Origin: Clostridia bacterium
GTDB lineage: Bacteria; Bacillota; Clostridia; Oscillospirales; CAG-272
DNA: 15,138 nt
NCBI GenBank assembly: GCA_017612655.1
Contig: JAGAFM010000128.1
Span: 1 to 15,138 of the forward strand
Reading direction: 5' to 3'
Of this stretch, positions 14,655 through 15,138 are shown piece by piece (within the stretch, counting starts at the first letter, position 1; each line of letters starts with the position of its first letter). The translations under genes and the position numbers were made by a program. The notes beneath the pieces were generated by a model that was not told the DNA's origin, searched no databases, and was given only the letters and a program-made list of their open reading frames with translations.

Positions 14655-14826
14655 AAAACTCCGTGTAGCTGTGGCTCTCACGCCGTTTTTCACAGAGCGC
14701 TCTTTTCAGGATATATTCACCTTGCCACAAATAACACTTTTCTGCGATGCTTTTGATTTTTCGCTTTTGCGCCTCAGTGCAGGTGAAGAATATCCCGGTC
14801 GGTGGCTTTTTCTTTTCTTTTTCCAA
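14653..14826 (-). CDS. Small MobC-like / ribbon-helix-helix-type protein
   Basis: A 57-codon frame opens with TTG behind a perfect AGGAGG (complement of 14835-14840, 8-nt gap). After a Lys-rich start it reads GIFFTCTEAQKRKIKSIAEK, then CYLWQGEYILKRAL. This has the shape of relaxosome accessory proteins of the MobC/ribbon-helix-helix type: a short strand, a charged helix following (S/T)xxE, and a second helix ending in a KRAL motif. Such proteins bind near the transfer origin and help the relaxase nick plasmid or element DNA. The protein is shorter than most MobC proteins (about 100 aa), so it may be a truncated or minimal version. No relaxase is visible in the window. It converges on the + strand remnant ORF. 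Family placement is from pattern, not from a database match. Confidence 0.6.
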   Translation of the reverse strand: MEKEKKKPPTGIFFTCTEAQKRKIKSIAEKCYLWQGEYILKRALCEKRRESHSYTEF

Positions 14827-14861
14827 ATAGTGTTCCTCCTGTTCATTTGGATTTTCACAGT

Positions 14862-14897
14862 AAAAAAAGCCGATGAACTGTTGCGCTCATAGGCTTT
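14862..14897 (-). terminator. Rho-independent terminator on the - strand
   Basis: Read on the - strand, AAGCC-T-ATGA pairs with TCAT-C-GGCTT (complement of 14867-14875 and 14888-14896, with one mismatch) and is followed by seven T's (complement of 14862-14868). It lies 15 nt after the stop of the gene at 14913 and before the MobC-like gene, so it separates the two. Confidence 0.75.
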
Positions 14898-14910
14898 GTA
14901 CTGTATTTGT
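14895..14910 (+). repeat. Imperfect direct repeat, copy 2
   Basis: TTTGTACTGTATTTGT, partner of the copy at 14526-14542. It lies between the - strand terminator and the stop of the partial gene at the window edge. Confidence 0.6.
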
Positions 14911-14912
14911 GA

Positions 14913-15138
14913 TTATCTTTCCTGCTCGTCTCTTTTTCTTTTGGCACGAAGATTATGAAGTACGTCGTTGACGTTTTCGCCTTTCAGAATGCCCGGATAG
15001 TTATTCTGAAATTCTACAAGTTGTTCCTTGGCATCTTTTTCGTTCTTTCGCACAAGTTCGTACACGCTTTCATAATCGCTCGCGGTAAGCGTTTTTACAA
15101 TGAAATCCTGCGCGCCGTCCGGGAATCCGTCCCATGAG
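14913..15138 (-). CDS. Unrecognised protein, C-terminal 74 residues (runs off window)
   Basis: The - strand frame is open from the window edge to a TAA at 14913-14915. The visible part starts SWDGFPDGAQDFIVKTLTAS, continues with SDYESVYELVRKNEKDAKEQ, and ends LRAKRKRDEQER. It is soluble-looking, helix-rich and charged, with a basic tail; no membrane segment or signal is present. The frame uses codons normally and has no start in the window, so the gene begins beyond the right edge. I do not recognise the family. Given the MobC-like gene downstream on the same strand, a role in an integrative or mobilisable element is plausible but not shown. The opposite-strand frame at 14955 has no ribosome binding site and is considered a shadow. 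Confidence 0.7.
   Translation of the reverse strand, partial: SWDGFPDGAQDFIVKTLTASDYESVYELVRKNEKDAKEQLVEFQNNYPGILKGENVNDVLHNLRAKRKRDEQER

Noticed and set aside
14587..14892. 101-codon + strand frame overlapping the MobC-like gene
   Set aside because: No ribosome binding site and low-complexity Phe/Leu-rich product. The - strand frame has a perfect AGGAGG and a sensible protein.
1..15138. CRISPR array, insertion sequence or prophage genes
   Set aside because: No regularly spaced repeats, no transposase or integrase frames, and no terminal inverted repeats were seen.

Overview
The window reads as chromosomal DNA from a Clostridia-type member of the Bacillota. The reasons are strong AGGAGG-like ribosome binding sites, a one-chain long-form PurL, an iron-sulfur-type PurF relative, a PurO-type IMP cyclohydrolase, formate-tetrahydrofolate ligase at the operon end, and a ZTP riboswitch leader. 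I cannot name a genus from sequence alone. The purine block is GC-rich. The last ~750 bases are visibly more AT-rich and look like accessory DNA.

Layout. Bases 2-415 are the C-terminus of a BaiN/HI0933-type flavoprotein. Bases 416-736 hold a regulatory leader: a perfect TTGACA-17-TATAAT promoter, a ZTP (Z-nucleotide) riboswitch, and a 15-bp terminator-like hairpin that overlaps the conserved 3' part of the aptamer. Bases 737-13834 are one tightly packed operon: purE, purC, purF-like, purM, purN, purO-type IMP cyclohydrolase, stand-alone AICAR formyltransferase (purH half), purD, purL and fhs. Bases 13835-14279 are non-coding, with strong hairpins, a promoter-like site and a 22-nt fragment of a tRNA gene. 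An intact tRNA-Ala(CGC) with its own terminator follows at 14280-14355. The right end carries a 41-codon remnant-like ORF on the + strand. On the - strand there is a MobC-like 57-aa gene and the C-terminus of an unrecognised protein, consistent with the edge of a mobilisable or integrative element.

How the genes work together. The operon encodes nearly the whole route from PRPP to IMP. Fhs makes 10-formyl-tetrahydrofolate, the cofactor of the two formyl-transfer steps (PurN and the AICAR formyltransferase). ZMP/ZTP builds up when 10-formyl-THF is short, so a ZTP riboswitch in front of an operon holding both AICAR formyltransferase and fhs makes a coherent feedback loop. purB and purK are not in the window; long-form PurL makes separate purQ and purS unnecessary.

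Most notable points. The only PurF homologue here has lost the N-terminal catalytic cysteine (Met-Gly-Gly in place of Met-Cys-Gly) and other glutaminase residues, but keeps the PRPP-binding loop and four cysteines matching the Fe-S ligands of Bacillus PurF. The usual bifunctional PurH is replaced by two unrelated single-function genes. The tRNA-Ala region shows a partial tRNA duplication next to mobile-element genes.
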